Below are positions 61,375-64,000 of a stretch of DNA of 64,000 nucleotides, piece after piece; positions within the stretch are counted from its first letter, which is position 1; each line of letters begins with the position of its first letter. The stretch is from assembly GCF_009687905.1 (NCBI RefSeq), contig NZ_BLBG01000005.1, positions 62,001 through 126,000 on the forward strand. The letters are read 5' to 3'. The DNA is from Lacticaseibacillus zhaodongensis (lineage in GTDB: Bacteria; Bacillota; Bacilli; Lactobacillales; Lactobacillaceae). The notes beneath the pieces are model-generated. The model was not told the origin of the DNA. It worked only from the letters and a program-made list of their open reading frames with translations, and did no database searches. The position numbers were made by a program, and so were the translations under genes.

Positions 61375-63643
61375 TGGCGAGTTCCTCGCGGACAACCTTC
61401 GTTGCGTTGACCAGGTTGATCAGGCTGGCCTTGGCTTCGGGTTCGTCACGGGTCTTGAGGCCACAGTCAGGGTTGATCCAGACGTGGTCGGCCGGAATTT
61501 TGCTCAAAATCTTGTGGATGACGTCGATGATTTCCTGTTCGGACGGGATCCGTGGGGAGTGGATGTCGTAAACACCAGGGCCCACGTGGGTCTCGAAGTG
61601 GTTCTTCTGGAGTGCATCGAGCAGGGTGAGGTCACCACGGCTGGCTTCGAAGGAGATGACGTCGGCGTCGAGGTCGTCGATGGCCTTCACGATGTCGCCG
61701 AATTCGGAGTAGCACATGTGGGTGTGGATCTGGGTCGTAGGCTGGACCTTGCTGGCAACGAGCCGGAATGCAGGAACGGCCCAGTCAAGGTATTTGCTGT
61801 ACCAGTCGGACTTGCGCAGCGGCAACTTTTCGCGGAGTGCGGCTTCGTCGATCTGGATAATCTTGATGCCGTGCTTTTCGAGGTCGAGGACTTCTTCCTG
61901 CAGGGCGAGAGCGAGCTGCTTAGTTGAAAGCTCGCGGCTGATGTCCTCACGCGGGAAGGACCAGTTGAGCATCGTAACGGGGCCGGTGAGCATCCCCTTC
62001 ATGATGTGGTCCGTCTGCTTCTGGGCGAAGACGGATGTGGCAACGGTGATCGGCTCGCGACGGGAAACATCACCCCAGATGATTGGGGGCTTAACGCCAC
62101 GGGTGCCGTATGACTGGACCCAAGCGTTCTCGGTGAAGATGTAACCATTCAGGTGTTCACCGAAGTATTCAACCATGTCGTTCCGCTCGAATTCACCGTG
62201 GACCAAGACATCAATCCCAATTTCTTCCTGGAACTTGATCCAGCGCTTGGTTTCCTCTTCGTTGAACTGGTCGTACTGTTCGCGGGTGATTTCACCCTTG
62301 CGCAACTTGGAGCGGTTCTGGCGGACGGCGCGGGACTGGGGGAAACTACCAATCGTGGTGGTTGGCAGTTCTGGCAGCTTGAACTCTTCCTTTTGGATCT
62401 TGAGGCGTTCAGCGCGGGCTGGGGTGCGGGTGTAATCCGCATCCGTCAGTGCGGCGATTTTGGCGTTCAGTTCCTTGTTCTCTTCGTAGCGCGGCTTGCT
62501 GAAGAGGGCCACGTTGGCGGTGTAAGCCGGGTTGTTCAGGTCGCTGGCGACGATTGCATCGATGTCGTGCAGTTCGGCGAGCTTTTCCTCGGCAAAAGCC
62601 AGGTACTTCTTCTTGCTGTCCGGCAATTTGGTTTCGTTGCGCAGGGTGTAAGGTACGTGCAGCAGGGAGCAGGAAGTGCTGATGACGACCTTGGCGTCCG
62701 TGCGCTGCTTGATGGCTTCAAGCGTGCTCAGGACCTTGGCGTAGTGGGCCTTCCAGATGTTCTTGCCGTTGATAACGCCGGCGAAGAGGATTTTGTCAGC
62801 GGGGAACTTTACGTCGTCAAGGACTTCGAGGTTCTTGCGGCCCTCAATGAAGTCGAGGCCGATGCCATCGAAGTCGAGGCTGGTAACGAGGTCCAGGGAG
62901 TCACGCAGGTCGCCGAAGTAAGTCTGGAGCAGGACCTTGACGCCACCCTTGTTTGGCAAAATGTCATCGTAGAGCTGTTTGAAGAGGTCGCGGTCGGCCG
63001 GAGTCTGGTCGTAAACCAGTGCGGGCTCGTCGATCTGGATCCACTTAGCGCCGAGGCCTTCCAGCTTTTCAATGATTTCGCTGTAGGCCTTGATCAGGTC
63101 CGCGGTGAAGTCAGCGGGCTTCTTGCCGTCAAGGAAGCGGCCGAGCCGGAGCAGGGTGTAGGGGCCGACGATGACAGGGCGGGTGAGAATGCCCTCACTT
63201 TTGGCTTCGCTGAACTCATCGAAAATTTTGCTGCCGTAGAGCTTGATCTGGGTGTCCTGGTCGAATTCTGGGGTCAGGTAGTGGTAGTTCGTGTTGAACC
63301 ACTTCTTCATTGGCAGGGCCTTAACGTCACCGGCATCGCCCTGGTAACCGCGGGCGATGGCGAAGTATTCGTCCAAGCCATCGAGCCCCAGGTCCTTGTA
63401 GCGCTTAGGCACGATGTTCAATAAGAAAGCCGCGTCGAGCGTGTTGTCAAAATATGAAAAATCGTTGCTCGGAATCTGATCGATGCCGGCGTCCTTGACC
63501 ACATTCCAGTGGCGCAAGCGTAATTCTTTTGCGGTTTGCTGCAGCTCAGCCGCGCTAATGCGCTTCTTAAAGAATTTCTGGGTCGCGAACTTCAACTCGC
63601 GGTGTTCACCGATGCGGGGGTAGCCGATAATAGTAGTTGTCAT
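61361..63643 (-). CDS. metE: cobalamin-independent methionine synthase
   Basis: MetE transfers the methyl group of 5-methyl-THF-polyglutamate to homocysteine to form methionine. The 760-residue protein has both barrels. Zinc ligands are in the C-terminal half: HTHMCYSEF (His, Cys) and [11 protein letters not shown] (Cys). AAGGAGACC precedes the ATG. First gene of a metE-metF operon behind a Met T-box. Confidence 0.96.
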   Translation of the reverse strand: MTTTIIGYPRIGEHRELKFATQKFFKKRISAAELQQTAKELRLRHWNVVKDAGIDQIPSNDFSYFDNTLDAAFLLNIVPKRYKDLGLDGLDEYFAIARGYQGDAGDVKALPMKKWFNTNYHYLTPEFDQDTQIKLYGSKIFDEFSEAKSEGILTRPVIVGPYTLLRLGRFLDGKKPADFTADLIKAYSEIIEKLEGLGAKWIQIDEPALVYDQTPADRDLFKQLYDDILPNKGGVKVLLQTYFGDLRDSLDLVTSLDFDGIGLDFIEGRKNLEVLDDVKFPADKILFAGVINGKNIWKAHYAKVLSTLEAIKQRTDAKVVISTSCSLLHVPYTLRNETKLPDSKKKYLAFAEEKLAELHDIDAIVASDLNNPAYTANVALFSKPRYEENKELNAKIAALTDADYTRTPARAERLKIQKEEFKLPELPTTTIGSFPQSRAVRQNRSKLRKGEITREQYDQFNEEETKRWIKFQEEIGIDVLVHGEFERNDMVEYFGEHLNGYIFTENAWVQSYGTRGVKPPIIWGDVSRREPITVATSVFAQKQTDHIMKGMLTGPVTMLNWSFPREDISRELSTKQLALALQEEVLDLEKHGIKIIQIDEAALREKLPLRKSDWYSKYLDWAVPAFRLVASKVQPTTQIHTHMCYSEFGDIVKAIDDLDADVISFEASRGDLTLLDALQKNHFETHVGPGVYDIHSPRIPSEQEIIDVIHKILSKIPADHVWINPDCGLKTRDEPEAKASLINLVNATKVVREELANENK

Positions 63644-63700
63644 GAGTGGTCTCCTTATAAATTAATGTCTGTGTGTTGAACCTTGAAATAGTCTGAAATC

Positions 63701-64000
63701 AAAAAAGGTCGTCCTGACGCCCTGCAAATAGCAGGGGTCAAGGACGACCTTTAGTCGCGTTACCACCTTGGTTTGAAACGACCTCACAGCCGCTTCCTCA
63801 CTGGGTTCAGTGCTGACGCACGAAACCACGGCGCTGTAGTGGGCGCACCCAGAACTACCTCAAGCATTCGGTAGCTCGTGTTAGCTCAACTTGGTCACCC
63901 AAGTTGAATCGATTCCGGACCATATTCGGAAGATTTCCGTTGTGAACTTGCAGCGGTGCATTCACTCTCTGGAAACGGCAATCATTCCTACTCATCCTGC
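63701..64000 (-). promoter_or_regulatory. T-box riboswitch, methionine-specific
   Basis: On the minus strand: Stem I with the AGAGAG motif near 63966-63971, a candidate ATG specifier codon (63923-63921) in GAATATGGTCC, the T-box sequence AAGGTGGTAACGCG (about 63769-63756), and a terminator whose stem AGGTCGTCCT/AGGACGACCT (63705-63750) is followed by six T. The UGGU bulge fits an uncharged tRNA ending ACCA. The 5' end may lie beyond the window. Confidence 0.85.

Overview
The window comes from a Firmicute of the family Lactobacillaceae. The evidence is two LPxTG surface proteins with KxYKxGKxW signal peptides, an S-layer-type SLAP protein, a lac operon in the order lacT-lacE-lacG-lacF (the order described for the Lactobacillus casei group), many PTS permeases with cre-like sites, a Met T-box in front of metE-metF, and Gram-positive start signals including TTG starts. 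Base composition is mixed. Sampled lines from helD and metE are about 55-63% G+C, while sampled lines of the lac and scr genes are about 42-47%. A fairly GC-rich lactobacillus (Lacticaseibacillus- or Schleiferilactobacillus-like) is my inference; no rRNA gene is present to fix the species.

Layout. 0-6.3 kb: the end of a GntR regulator, deoC, manA under a promoter with a palindromic operator, and a mannose-family PTS operon (IIA, IIB, IIC, IID as separate genes plus a small membrane protein). 6.3-16 kb: two very large lectin/MucBP adhesins on the minus strand. 16.5-18 kb: an IS3-family (IS150-type) element inside the loop of a terminator hairpin. 18-29.5 kb: housekeeping and regulatory genes (aldo/keto reductase, HD hydrolase, two Rgg-like regulators, tRNA-Thr, MarR with an NmrA-like protein, a CPBP protease, a 35-aa membrane peptide and helD in one operon, a candidate ncRNA, trpS). 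29.6-33 kb: a structured repeat, an Fe-S biogenesis protein, a broken RpiR gene, a lipoprotein and a SLAP protein. 33.4-56 kb: carbohydrate island with a lone PTS IIC, galM with a DUF5107/TPR protein and an AraC regulator, lacTEGF plus a 58-aa membrane protein, and a sucrose/raffinose block (scrK, aga, scrR, scrB divergent from scrA and an alpha-glucosidase). 56-59.2 kb: small regulatory and membrane genes and a cluster of DnaA-box sequences. 59.3-60.4 kb: an intergenic array of inverted-repeat elements. 60.5-64 kb: metE-metF behind a Met T-box.

How the parts work together. Sugars enter through the PTS as phosphates and are processed by ManA, LacG, ScrB, GH13 and GH36 enzymes, GalM and ScrK. 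Control is layered: cre-like sites overlap or adjoin several promoters, LacT probably binds a RAT site next to a terminator, and ScrR probably binds TTGTCAA inverted repeats between scrB and scrA.

The most interesting signal is a pair of inverted copies of a roughly 270-300 bp element (29582-29850 and 60087-60385). Their long stems differ in sequence but keep base pairing, as in a conserved structured RNA or a hairpin-type mobile element. Other points are an IS that splits a terminator, small genes with strong start signals, and a DnaA-box cluster with no dnaA nearby.
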